Shown here: piece by piece, positions 43,629-51,820 of the stretch
How the letters are laid out: every line of letters begins with the position of its first letter
Position numbering within the stretch: the stretch's first letter is position 1
Origin: Nonomuraea cypriaca
GTDB taxonomy: Bacteria > Actinomycetota > Actinomycetes > Streptosporangiales > Streptosporangiaceae
Direction of reading: 5' to 3'
Length of the DNA: 64,000 nt
Assembly: GCF_015645445.1 (NCBI RefSeq)
Contig: NZ_JADOGI010000002.1
Location: 62,001-126,000, forward strand
Translations under genes and position numbers: made by a program
The notes under the pieces: generated by a model
Seen by the model: only the letters and a program-made list of their open reading frames with translations
Databases searched by the model: none
Told to the model about the DNA's origin: nothing

Positions 43629-44780
43629 GTGGTGGGGGACAGTCGCATCGTGATCGTCGGGGGTGGGATCATCGGTGTCTCCATCGCCTATCACCTGGCC
43701 GTCCTCGGGCACGGCGACGTCGTGGTGCTGGAGCGCGGCCGGCTGGGGGAAGGCACCACCGCGCGCGGTACGGGAGGAATCCGGCAGCAGTTCTCCTCAC
43801 GGGTGAACATCGAGCTGTCCCGCGGATCGGTCGAGTTCTTCGGCCGGTTCGAGGAGGCCACGGGGCAGCCGCTGGACTTCCGCCGGCACGGTTACCTGTT
43901 CCTGATCGACGACGAGGCGGCTGCCGCCGAACTGTCGGCTGCGGTGGCGCTGCAGAACGAGCTGGGCGTGCCCGCCGAGCTGCTGGCGCCCGAGGCGGTG
44001 TCCGGGATCTTTCCCGAGGTGCGGACCGACGATCTGGTGGCGGCGGCGTACTGCCCGACGGACGGGTCGGCGTCGCCGCAGGACGCCGTGCGCGGGTTCG
44101 CGTCGGCGGCCAGGCGCGCGGGCGTCACCTTCAGGGAAGCGACGGAGGTGCGCGGACTCGAGAAGGACGCCGACGGCGGCGTCACGGGAGTGAGCCTGGC
44201 GGACGGGACGACCCTGGGCGCCGACGCCGTCGTCATCGCCACGGGACCGGAGGCCGCACGGGCGCGGACGGTCTTCGGCGTCGACCTGGCGGTGTCCCCG
44301 CGGCGCCGGCAGGCGTTCGCGGTCGGGCCGATGCCCTGGATGAACCCGTCGCTGCCGTTCACCGTGGACCTCGCCAGCGGTGGCTACTTCCACCCGGAGT
44401 TCTCCGGCGGCATCGTCGGCGGGACCGACCGTGACGTACCGCCCGGGTTCGACACCGCGGTCGACTGGGATCGTCTGGAGATCCTCATCAAGGCGCTGAC
44501 GAAACGCATCCCGGCCATGGGCGACTCGGCCGTCACCCGTGGCTGGGCCGGCGTCAGGGAGATGACTCCCGACGATCACGCGCTGGTCGGCCCGATCGGT
44601 GCCGTACGCGGCCTGTGGGTGGCCGCCGGCTTCTCGGGACACGGCTTCATGCATTCGCCCGCGATCGGCGAGTCGGTCGCCGCGTGGCTGCTGCACGGCA
44701 GCCCGATCATCGATCTGAGCGCTCTCGATCCTGATCGGTTCTCGGGCGGCGTCCCGTCCGAGGAGTCCTTCACCTTCTAG
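43629..44780 (+). CDS. FAD-dependent oxidoreductase of the DAO/sarcosine oxidase beta family
   Basis: 383 residues. FAD-binding VIVGGGIIGVSIAYHL (about 8-23), GTTARGTGGIRQQFSS, and the C-terminal GWAGVREMTPDDHALVGPIG and AAGFSGHGFMHSPAIGE. The family oxidises secondary or tertiary amines and amino acids (sarcosine, glycine, D-amino acids). First gene of an operon with a TPP enzyme, GntR and a racemase-like protein. GTG start with GAAGGGA upstream; GTG at 43632 is equally possible. Confidence 0.88.
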   Translation: MVGDSRIVIVGGGIIGVSIAYHLAVLGHGDVVVLERGRLGEGTTARGTGGIRQQFSSRVNIELSRGSVEFFGRFEEATGQPLDFRRHGYLFLIDDEAAAAELSAAVALQNELGVPAELLAPEAVSGIFPEVRTDDLVAAAYCPTDGSASPQDAVRGFASAARRAGVTFREATEVRGLEKDADGGVTGVSLADGTTLGADAVVIATGPEAARARTVFGVDLAVSPRRRQAFAVGPMPWMNPSLPFTVDLASGGYFHPEFSGGIVGGTDRDVPPGFDTAVDWDRLEILIKALTKRIPAMGDSAVTRGWAGVREMTPDDHALVGPIGAVRGLWVAAGFSGHGFMHSPAIGESVAAWLLHGSPIIDLSALDPDRFSGGVPSEESFTF

Positions 44781-44830
44781 CAATCGCAGCCGGATCGAGC
44801 GGTGACACACCGCTGGAGAGGAGATGGTCG

Positions 44831-46588
44831 ATGGAGTCGATGGCCCCAGACGATCAGCCGGGCACCTTGATCGACGAGACGATCACGAGCTTCACCGGGC
44901 GCGGAGCCGACCTGCTGGTGGAGTGCCTCGTCACGGCGGGAGTGCAGGTGATCTTCGGCCTCCCGGGGGACACGGGGGTGATGTTCTACGACGCGCTGGC
45001 ACAGCGTACGGGTGACGTGCGGCATGTGCTCACGCGCGACGAGCGGCACGCGGCGATCATGGCCGATGCCTACGCGCGCGCGACCAACGAGGTCGGGGTC
45101 GTGGAGGTGTCGAGCGGGGGAGGCTGCACGTACGTGATCGGCGGCCTCGGAGAGGCGTACGCCTCCGGGGTTCCGGTGCTGGTCATCAGCTCCGACATCC
45201 ACGAGTCGAGCCGCGGCTCCGGAGCGCTGACCGAGATCGACCAGATCGCGTTGTTCTCGGCCGTCACCAAATGGTCCGCCCGGGTCGACGTGGCCGCTGA
45301 CATTCCCGGCCTGCTGTCCGAGGCCATGGCCCAGGCCACCACCGGACGTCCAGGACCGGTGGCGCTGATCATCGCGGAGAACGTCCTCGATGAGGGCGTG
45401 TCCGGGCTCGACCTGCGATCGGCGCCTGGTCGTACGACGCCGCGGGTGCCCGCTCATCGGCCCGTCCCACAAGTCGACGAGGTCGAGACCGCCGCGGCCC
45501 TGATCGCCGACGCGAGGCGCCCGGTCCTCTACGCCGGCTCAGGGGTGCACTCCTCAGGAGCCGCGAACGAACTCCTGGCCTTGGCCGAGAAGCTGTCCGC
45601 ACCGGTGGCCACGTCCATCCACGGCAAGGGGGCGATCCCCGAGACGCACGAGCTGAGCCTCGGCGTCGCGGGGAACAACGGCGGCTCGCCACCCGCGAAC
45701 GACGCTCTCTCCGAGGCCGACGTGGTCCTGTTCGTGGGCACCCGGGCCAACGCCACCGACACCAACAGCTTCAGATCGCCACCTCGCAGCGGGGTCGAGG
45801 TGATCCATCTGGACATCGACCGGTCCCGGGCGGGACGGAACTATCCCGGCTCCCTGCCGCTCGTCGGCGACGCCGCCGCGACGCTCCGGGAACTCGTCAA
45901 GAAGGTGGCCGGCCGGCGTACCGAACCGCCGTGGTGGACCGGTCGCGCGGCGCGACCGGAGGAGTTCCCGCCCGCTCCCGAGGGCATGATCATTCCCGAG
46001 GAGGTGGTGCGGCAGGTGGCCGCCGTCCTGGGCTCCGACATGACCGTCGTGGCCGATCCCGGGACGCCGACGCCGAACGTCGCGGCGTACTGGACCTGCA
46101 CCGCGCCCGGCCGGTCCGTCCTGATCCCCCGGGGGCACGGTCCGATGGGGTGGGCCATCCCCGCCGCCGTCGGGGCCGCGCTGGCGGTGCCTGACCGGCC
46201 CGTCGTCGGCTTCACGGCCGACGGAAGCTTCGCGATGGCGTCGGGGGAGCTGGAGACCATCGCCCGGCTAGGACTCCCTATATGCCTGATTCAGATGACA
46301 AATAATAGTTTCGGATGGATTAAAATGCTCCAGCACCTTTATGCGGAAAAACGGTACTTTGGGGTTGATCCTGGCCCCATCGACGCCGTGGCCGTGGCCG
46401 AGGCCTCCGGGTTGAGGGCGTTGCGCGCACATGACTCAGAGGAGCTCCGCGAGGCACTGCGCGCCTTCAGGAACGCGCCGTCGCCGCTGTATGTCGACGT
46501 GACGGTACCGCATATGATCGATTACCTGCCGCCGGTGCCGTTCTGGCGCGATGCCGTCGAGAATGGCGGAGCCCGTCCCGTCTACTAG
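44831..46588 (+). CDS. Thiamine pyrophosphate-dependent enzyme (acetolactate synthase-like)
   Basis: 585 residues in the three-domain order of this superfamily: N-terminal PYR domain (FGLPGDTGVMFYDAL ... catalytic Glu in TRDERHAAIMADAYAR), central domain, C-terminal PP domain with the GDG-NN motif as ADGSFAMASGEL ... TNNSFGWIK. Substrate unknown; relatives include acetolactate synthase, oxalyl-CoA decarboxylase and sulfoacetaldehyde acetyltransferase. GAGAGGAGATGG precedes the ATG. The stretch 46281-46370 encoding the NN segment is only about 40% G+C against roughly 70% around it, with codons such as AAT, AGT, ATT, AAA otherwise rare here. Confidence 0.9.
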   Translation: MESMAPDDQPGTLIDETITSFTGRGADLLVECLVTAGVQVIFGLPGDTGVMFYDALAQRTGDVRHVLTRDERHAAIMADAYARATNEVGVVEVSSGGGCTYVIGGLGEAYASGVPVLVISSDIHESSRGSGALTEIDQIALFSAVTKWSARVDVAADIPGLLSEAMAQATTGRPGPVALIIAENVLDEGVSGLDLRSAPGRTTPRVPAHRPVPQVDEVETAAALIADARRPVLYAGSGVHSSGAANELLALAEKLSAPVATSIHGKGAIPETHELSLGVAGNNGGSPPANDALSEADVVLFVGTRANATDTNSFRSPPRSGVEVIHLDIDRSRAGRNYPGSLPLVGDAAATLRELVKKVAGRRTEPPWWTGRAARPEEFPPAPEGMIIPEEVVRQVAAVLGSDMTVVADPGTPTPNVAAYWTCTAPGRSVLIPRGHGPMGWAIPAAVGAALAVPDRPVVGFTADGSFAMASGELETIARLGLPICLIQMTNNSFGWIKMLQHLYAEKRYFGVDPGPIDAVAVAEASGLRALRAHDSEELREALRAFRNAPSPLYVDVTVPHMIDYLPPVPFWRDAVENGGARPVY

Positions 46589-46603
46589 CCAGGGGTTCAT
46601 CGG

Positions 46604-47254
46604 ATGAGTGTCCAGGAAGGCACCCCGTCAAGCCGTCTCGTCCTCGATGTGTACAAGCGGCTACGCCAAGAGATCGTCACCGGGCAGCTCCGGCCGAACC
46701 AGCCGATCGTCGAGGCCGACGTGGCCCAGCGTCTCGGTATGTCCCGCACCCCCGTCAGGGAGAGCCTGCAGCGCCTCGCCATGGACGGGCTCGTGGTGTC
46801 GCAGCGGCGGCGCTGGGTGGTCTACGAGCACAGCGCCGAGGAGGTGCGCCACATCTACGAGGTGCGCGCCGCGCTGGAGGGCGAGGCGGCCAAGCTGGCG
46901 TGCGAGCGGATCACCGAGCGTGACCTGGCCCGGCTGAAGGAGCTCGAGCCGCAGGCGACGAGCTTCCACATGGTCGCCCGCGACGAGCGGGTCGCGATCA
47001 ACGATCAGTTCCACCGGCACATCGCCGAGTCGGCGCACAACCCCCGGCTGGCCGACATGCTCGAGCAGAACAAGCTCTACTTCTTCAACCGGCAGATAGC
47101 CGCGATGTACAGCGCCGACGAGCTCGCGGCGTCCTCACGTCAGCACGAGCAACTCGTGGCGGCGATCGTGCAGCGCGACGGGGAGCGCGCCAGGAAGATC
47201 GCGTCCCAGCACGTCACCGATGCCCTGAACCAGGTCATGGACAAGATGTTCTGA
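46604..47254 (+). CDS. GntR-family regulator (FadR/FCD subfamily)
   Basis: 216 residues. Winged helix: RQEIVTGQLRPNQPIVEADV, AQRLGMSRTPVRESLQRLAM (about 20-55), then an all-helical FCD domain with metal-binding His (NDQFHRHIAESAHN). It should sense a carboxylate or amino acid substrate of the operon in which it lies. Its stop overlaps the next ATG (TGATG). Confidence 0.92.
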   Translation: MSVQEGTPSSRLVLDVYKRLRQEIVTGQLRPNQPIVEADVAQRLGMSRTPVRESLQRLAMDGLVVSQRRRWVVYEHSAEEVRHIYEVRAALEGEAAKLACERITERDLARLKELEPQATSFHMVARDERVAINDQFHRHIAESAHNPRLADMLEQNKLYFFNRQIAAMYSADELAASSRQHEQLVAAIVQRDGERARKIASQHVTDALNQVMDKMF

Positions 47255-47985
47255 TGGCGGAGGACACTCGGACCCTGCGGGGCGGCCTGCCGTTCTACGG
47301 CTTCGACGTGGGGATCCTCCTGCTCAACAACGACACGCCCCGCCCGGTGGGCGACATCGGGCATGCCGCGACGTGGGGCTTCCCCGTCCTGTACGAGGTG
47401 GTGGCCCCCGCGGCGCCCGACCTGGTGGTGGAGCGCGCCGCGGAAGGGCTCCTGCCGGACTTCATGGCGGGCGCACGACGGCTCGAACGCGCGGGTGTCC
47501 GCGCGATCACCACGGCCTGCGGCTTTCTCGCCATCTACCAGCAAGAACTCGCCGAGGCGGTGAACGTCCCCGTCGCCACGTCCAGCCTGCTCCAGATCCC
47601 GCAGGCACTCCGGCTCATCTCACCCGGCCGGCGGGTGTGCGTCCTGACCATCAACGCGAGCACCCTGGATCATCGTCATTTCGCCGGCGCCGGCGTGGGG
47701 CCGGAACTTCTCGACCGGATCACCGTGGTCGGCCTGGAAAAGTCACGGCACCTGTATCCCGCGCTCATTCAGGGCGCGCGCATGCTGGATGTCGCCGCCG
47801 CCGAGCGCGAGATGGTGGATGCCGCGACACGGGCGGTGGAAGAGGACGAATCGATTGGCGCGTTCGTCGTCGAATGCACCAACATGCCGCCGTACTCGGC
47901 CGCCGTACGCGCCGCGACCGGTCGTCCCGTCTGGGACGTGGTCACCCTGGTGCACTCACTGCATTCGGCCGTAGTGCGCAGTTAG
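47254..47985 (+). CDS. Asp/Glu racemase-superfamily protein
   Basis: 243 residues. Two catalytic-type cysteines are present in equivalent places: TACGFLAIY (about 89) and VECTNMPPY (about 209), as in aspartate/glutamate racemases, hydantoin racemases and maleate isomerases. It could racemise an amino acid for the FAD oxidase encoded upstream. Starts by overlapping the GntR stop. Confidence 0.83.
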   Translation: MAEDTRTLRGGLPFYGFDVGILLLNNDTPRPVGDIGHAATWGFPVLYEVVAPAAPDLVVERAAEGLLPDFMAGARRLERAGVRAITTACGFLAIYQQELAEAVNVPVATSSLLQIPQALRLISPGRRVCVLTINASTLDHRHFAGAGVGPELLDRITVVGLEKSRHLYPALIQGARMLDVAAAEREMVDAATRAVEEDESIGAFVVECTNMPPYSAAVRAATGRPVWDVVTLVHSLHSAVVRS

Positions 47986-48030
47986 CAACGTTTCCGCAGG
48001 TCCTTGACGTATCGGCGCGGCCGAGTAGAT

Positions 48031-49815
48031 CTACTCCTCGCGCGGCCTACCGGCGACGGCCGTCTCGCCCGCGTCCTCGGCGCTGTTGCCGTCGGTGGGG
48101 ACGATCCCGAGCTCGAAGTCGCCGTCGTAGAGCTCGTGGCCGCTGATGACGGCGTTCTCCACAGCCTCCTCGCCGCGTTGCCCGCGCAGGATCAGCGGAT
48201 CGTGCCGCAGGTCGCGGGTGAGCGCCACGCACATGCCCACCATCACCAGCATGAACGGCACCGCCGCCAAAATCGTGAGGTTCTTCAGGCCGGTGAGCGC
48301 CGAGTCGCCGCCACCGCCGAGCAGCAGCATGACGGCCGCGACCGCGCCGGTCAGCACGCCCCAGACGACCACCACGACCCGGGTGGGCTCCATGGTGCCG
48401 CGCTGCGAGAGCGTGCCCATCACGATGGAGGCGGCGTCCGCCCCGGAGACGAAGAAGATGCCCACCAGGATCATCACGACCAGGGTCGTGACGCCCACGA
48501 TCGGATACTGGTTCAGCAGTGCGAACAGCTGCCCCTCCGCGGTGGCCTCCTGGGTCAGCCCCGCACCGCCGGCCTCCAGCTCCATCGCGGTGCCGCCGAA
48601 GATCACGAACCAGACCAGGCTGACCACGCTGGGCACCAGGATCACGCCGCCGACGAACTGCCGGATGGTACGGCCCCGGCTGATACGCGCGATGAACATC
48701 CCGACGAACGGCGTCCAGGAGATCCACCACGCCCAGTAGAACACCGACCACCCCGACAGCCAGGTGGCGACCTCGTCACCGCCGGTGGCCTCGGTGCGGG
48801 CCGCCATCTGGGCCAGGTCACCGACGAACGAGCCGATGGAGGTGGGCACCAGGTCCAGGATCAGCACGGTCGGGCCGGCCACGAAGACGAACAGGACCAG
48901 CCCCAGCGCCAGCACCATGTTGATGTTGGACAGCCACTGGATGCCCTTCTCCACCCCGGACACCGCCGACAGCACGAACGCCAGCGTCAGCACCGCGATG
49001 ATCACGATGAGCAGGACCTCGCCGACCTCCGACATCCAGCCGACCTCCCTGACCCCGCTGCCGATCTGCAGCGCGCCGAGACCGAGCGAGGCGGCCGAGC
49101 CGAACAAGGTGGCGAAGATGGCCAGGATGTCGATGACCTTGCCGGTCGCCCCATTGGCGTGCCGGGCGCCGATCAGCGGGGTGAACACCGCGCTGATCGT
49201 CTGCCGCCGGCCACGGCGGAAGCAGCTGTAGGCGATGGCCAGGCCGACCACGGCGTAGATCGACCAGGGATGCAGCGTCCAGTGGAAGAGCGTGGTGGCC
49301 AGCGAGGTCTCCATCCGCTCGGCCGCGGCCGCGGTGGCCGCGTGCGTGCCGGGCGGCGGTTCGGTGAAGTGCGTGAGCGGTTCGTTCACCCCGTAGAACA
49401 TCAGCCCGATGCCCATGCCCGCGCTGAACATCATCGCGATCCAGGACACCGTCCGGAACTCCGGCTCCTCGCCCTCCTTGCCCAGGGTGATCTTGCCGTA
49501 CTTGCTGAACGCCAGCCACAGCGCGAACACCACGAAGCCCGAGGCCGCGAGCACGAAGGCCCAGCCCAGGTTGTGCATCGTCCAGTTGAGCAGCGAGGTC
49601 GACACGCCCTCCAGCGAGCCGGTGTCGGCGGCTCCCCAGACGACGAAGGCGAGGGTCAGCGCGGCGGCCACCCCGAACACCACCCAGTCCGTCCGGGGCG
49701 GGAGGGCGCCCCTCAGACCTCCCGAGGTCTCCATGATCTTTTCGGTGTGCTGCGCTTCCTGTTCCACGAGCTTCTCTGGCCTTCTCTCGTGTCCGCGTCT
49801 GTCCTCGATGTACAT
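48031..49815 (-). CDS. BCCT-family transporter (betaine/choline/carnitine type)
   Basis: 594 residues with twelve membrane segments. The sodium-coupling glycine motif AGMGIGLMFYGVNEP and the Trp-box segment WAWWISWTPFVGMFIARISR match BetP-like importers; the C-terminal tail is acidic. Likely imports a quaternary-amine or related zwitterion, perhaps the substrate of the facing FAD-oxidase operon. An alternative start at the ATG at 49734 (METSGG) would remove a 27-residue hydrophilic lead. Confidence 0.92.
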   Translation of the reverse strand: MYIEDRRGHERRPEKLVEQEAQHTEKIMETSGGLRGALPPRTDWVVFGVAAALTLAFVVWGAADTGSLEGVSTSLLNWTMHNLGWAFVLAASGFVVFALWLAFSKYGKITLGKEGEEPEFRTVSWIAMMFSAGMGIGLMFYGVNEPLTHFTEPPPGTHAATAAAAERMETSLATTLFHWTLHPWSIYAVVGLAIAYSCFRRGRRQTISAVFTPLIGARHANGATGKVIDILAIFATLFGSAASLGLGALQIGSGVREVGWMSEVGEVLLIVIIAVLTLAFVLSAVSGVEKGIQWLSNINMVLALGLVLFVFVAGPTVLILDLVPTSIGSFVGDLAQMAARTEATGGDEVATWLSGWSVFYWAWWISWTPFVGMFIARISRGRTIRQFVGGVILVPSVVSLVWFVIFGGTAMELEAGGAGLTQEATAEGQLFALLNQYPIVGVTTLVVMILVGIFFVSGADAASIVMGTLSQRGTMEPTRVVVVVWGVLTGAVAAVMLLLGGGGDSALTGLKNLTILAAVPFMLVMVGMCVALTRDLRHDPLILRGQRGEEAVENAVISGHELYDGDFELGIVPTDGNSAEDAGETAVAGRPREE

Positions 49816-49897
49816 GTGCGACTTTCGCCGACGCTACCGAACGATCTTCGAAGAACCAAAAGAAAAGTATTGCGATCTTGTAAACCTCCTTACCGGA

Positions 49898-50344
49898 TCA
49901 CCCCGTCAGTCCGTTGACCACCTCCCTGGCGATCTCCTCCAGGCCCGCGAGCAGTTCCTCCTCGGGGACCGGCCGGCTGTTCTCGTCCGAGAGGATCTCG
50001 CGCCCCTTGTTGTCGGTGCCGAGGAAGCGGATCTCGATCGTGGCGTTGCCTCTGACGATGTAGGTCCAGGCTGTCGCGTTGTGCCTGACGGTGTGCTCGT
50101 TGTAGATCGCGTACGCCTCGTCACCCAGGTCGGAGAGCTGCTTGATCTCCCCATATTTCGTGTTGTACGGCGCTTCGCGCGTCTGGCCGGAGAACTCACG
50201 CATCGAACGCCACATGAAGTCGGCGTCGTCCAGGGCGCTTTCATGATCCTGAAAGGCGTTGACCTTGACGCTGATCGAGCGGAAGTCGAACGTGCCGGCC
50301 AGGGTTGCGTCCTTGCGAGTCCAGCCTTTGAGCGGATCGCGCAC
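49898..50344 (-). pseudogene. 3' remnant of an exported hypothetical protein
   Basis: 149 codons from a GTG. SISVKVNAFQDHESALDDAD, YGEIKQLSDLGDEAYAIYNE, NATIEIRFLGTDNKGREI, EEELLAGLEEIAREVVNGL look like the C-terminal domain of DUF3558-like actinomycete lipoproteins. There is no signal sequence: the first ~22 codons are antisense to the plus-strand relic starting at about 50268. It is probably 5'-truncated. Its C-terminal pattern resembles the plus-strand relic at 51078-51293. Confidence 0.6.
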
Positions 50345-50773
50345 CCCACCACCGATGAGGTGGGGCGGAGGACCCCGGCGCTACGCTTCGGCGATCCTCG
50401 GGTCATGGCCCTGGCCGGCGCCCTGTGCCAGACGCTGCTCGCCGCGACCGGCTTCACCAACAAGAACCTTCGCGTCTTGATGACCGGACTGCTCGGCACC
50501 ACCAGCTATAGCACGGGCCAGATGACCTACGACCTCCGCAGACTGCGGCTCAACGGCCTGATCCGCCGACTCCCACGGTCCAACCGCTACGTGCTGACCG
50601 ACGACGGCGTGCGCATCGCCGTCTTCTACACCAAGATCTACAACCGGTTACTCGTCCCGCTCACTGCGGCCGATCAGCCCCAAGCGCCACTCGAACTCCG
50701 GTCGGCGCTCAAGACCATCACCCAGCACGTCGACGACTACGCCGCCCAAGCTCGACTTCCCCGGGTGTCGTGA
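50268..50773 (+). pseudogene. 3' remnant of a widespread actinomycete protein of unknown function
   Basis: About 168 codons: AEVERAGQGCVLASPAFERI, ALRFGDPRVMALAGALCQTL, LAATGFTNKNLRVLMTGLLG, YSTGQMTYDLRRLRLNGLIR, NRYVLTDDGVRIAVFYTKIY. From memory, this C-terminal winged-helix-like module closes proteins of about 480 residues seen in many actinomycetes, often near mobile DNA; the N-terminal two-thirds is absent. Its left limit coincides with the left limit of the opposite-strand remnant. Confidence 0.6.
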
Positions 50774-50787
50774 AAGTTGACACAAAC

Positions 50788-50919
50788 CTACAGAAACCCG
50801 CGACCAAAGATCGCTAGGTAGTCGACCAGGTAGTCGCGAATGTCATCGTGGACGCCGTCGATGCCCCATTTCGTGGAATGCAGACGCGCGATGTCATCCA
50901 ACCCGACGTGATCGTGTAT
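50788..50919 (-). pseudogene. Possible C-terminal gene fragment
   Basis: About 43 codons ending in TAG: HDHVGLDDIARLHSTKWGID, GVHDDIRDYLVDYLAIFGRG. Composition is protein-like, but I do not recognise the family and no start is visible. Confidence 0.3.
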
Positions 50920-51077
50920 GCATGCCGTTGCTCGGAATAGAAGTCTCCCGCACCTCACACCGGCGGAGTATCACCACCGTACATTGCAGTACGCAGTGTA
51001 ATCACCTTGGCCTGTGCAGATCCAAATGGGAGCGTATGGGCCGATGGAGAATGTGCGGCCATTGTTAGCCGTTGTTG

Positions 51078-51293
51078 CTAATGCTCGGACTTGCCCGCTG
51101 CTGTCGAGAATTCGTGCGCTACGGGGACACGGGCAGGGGACCCACGTCGGCGGCCGTGGGGGTCCGGTTGAGCAATGCGGTGATCGAGGTCGTGTACAAC
51201 CGCCGTGTCGACGAGGACCCCGAGGGCAGGTTGACCAGGGGCGCGCTGGAGACGGCCAAGGCCGTCGCAGACAAGATCACCGCGGGAGGGTGA
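51078..51293 (+). pseudogene. C-terminal remnant of an exported hypothetical protein
   Basis: 71 codons; the supported part is YGDTGRGPTSAAVGVRLSNA, VIEVVYNRRVDEDPEGRL, ALETAKAVADKITAGG. The order beta-strand NAVIEVVY, acidic loop, final helix matches the end of the minus-strand remnant at 49898 (NATIEIRF ... LEEIAREVV), suggesting paralogous lipoproteins that both lost their 5' parts. Confidence 0.5.
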
Positions 51294-51477
51294 GCGGTTC
51301 AACCCGACCGGCCTGCGGCTTCCTGGGTGTCCGACCGCGGTCCCGTTCATTGAATGACCATGACGCTTGCCACACGCCGGCGGCGCTGCAGACTCGTCAC
51401 TTACGTGCCTGAACTCACGTGACTGCGAAAACGAAAGCGTTGGTGTGCGATCCCAAGACCGAGAAGGACATCCACTC

Positions 51478-51708
51478 ATGGTCAACCGGTCCCATCGTCA
51501 TCTCACTGCGGCGCTCGCGAGCGTGGCGGCGTTTTCGCTGCTGACGGCGTGCGGAAGCGACGGTGGGGCGTCGGCGCAGCCATGGGGATCAAACTCGCCG
51601 ATCCTTCCCAGCGCGTCGTCGCCGTGTGCGGGGACGGCGCCTTCCATGCCGGGCCGGGCTTCTCGGCCGCGCCGCGCATTGACCGACCCACTCGACCTCG
51701 GGCCGTGA
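51478..51708 (+). pseudogene. Deletion chimera: binding-protein signal peptide joined to other sequence
   Basis: ATG with GAGAAGGA 9 bases upstream opens MVNRSHRHLTAALASVAAF and lipobox LTACGS, a standard ABC binding-protein lipoprotein start. After SAQP the frame becomes low-complexity and stops at 51708 (76 codons). In another frame, from 51573, the DNA reads as a TPP-enzyme fragment (see next entry). So the 5' end of a transporter gene is fused to the inside of an enzyme gene. A short exported peptide could still be made. Confidence 0.65.
51573..51668 (+). pseudogene. Internal fragment of a TPP-dependent enzyme
   Basis: GAAMGIKLADPSQRVVAVCG then DGAFHAG is the GDG metal/TPP-binding core of acetolactate-synthase-like enzymes, about 30 codons only, in a frame different from the lipoprotein start. 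It is not a copy of the TPP gene at 44831-46588 (which reads GAALAVPDRPVVGFTADGSF there), so it came from a different lost gene. Confidence 0.6.
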
Positions 51709-51820
51709 TGACCGCTTCAGCGAAACCGAGTGCCGGCGCCGAGCGCGCCGGGCGGGATCCACCCTCCCGGCTTCGTCCGAGAAGTCGAAATGACAGTCCG
51801 TGAAAAAGGAGCCCTCTTTC

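Larger units (their letters stand above)
50774..51820. other. Relic-rich stretch without intact gene
   Basis: About 1 kb with only fragments: a minus-strand C-terminal piece (50788-50919), a plus-strand C-terminal piece (51078-51293) and a lipoprotein/TPP-enzyme chimera (51478-51708). A near-dyad TACATTGC / GCAGTGTA lies at about 50981-51001. Base composition is visibly more A+T-rich between 50930 and 51080 than elsewhere. Confidence 0.6.

Noticed and set aside
48004..49917. Plus-strand open frame of over 600 codons opposite the BCCT gene
   Set aside because: His/Gln/Asp/Arg-rich antisense shadow; BCCT motifs on the minus strand are decisive.
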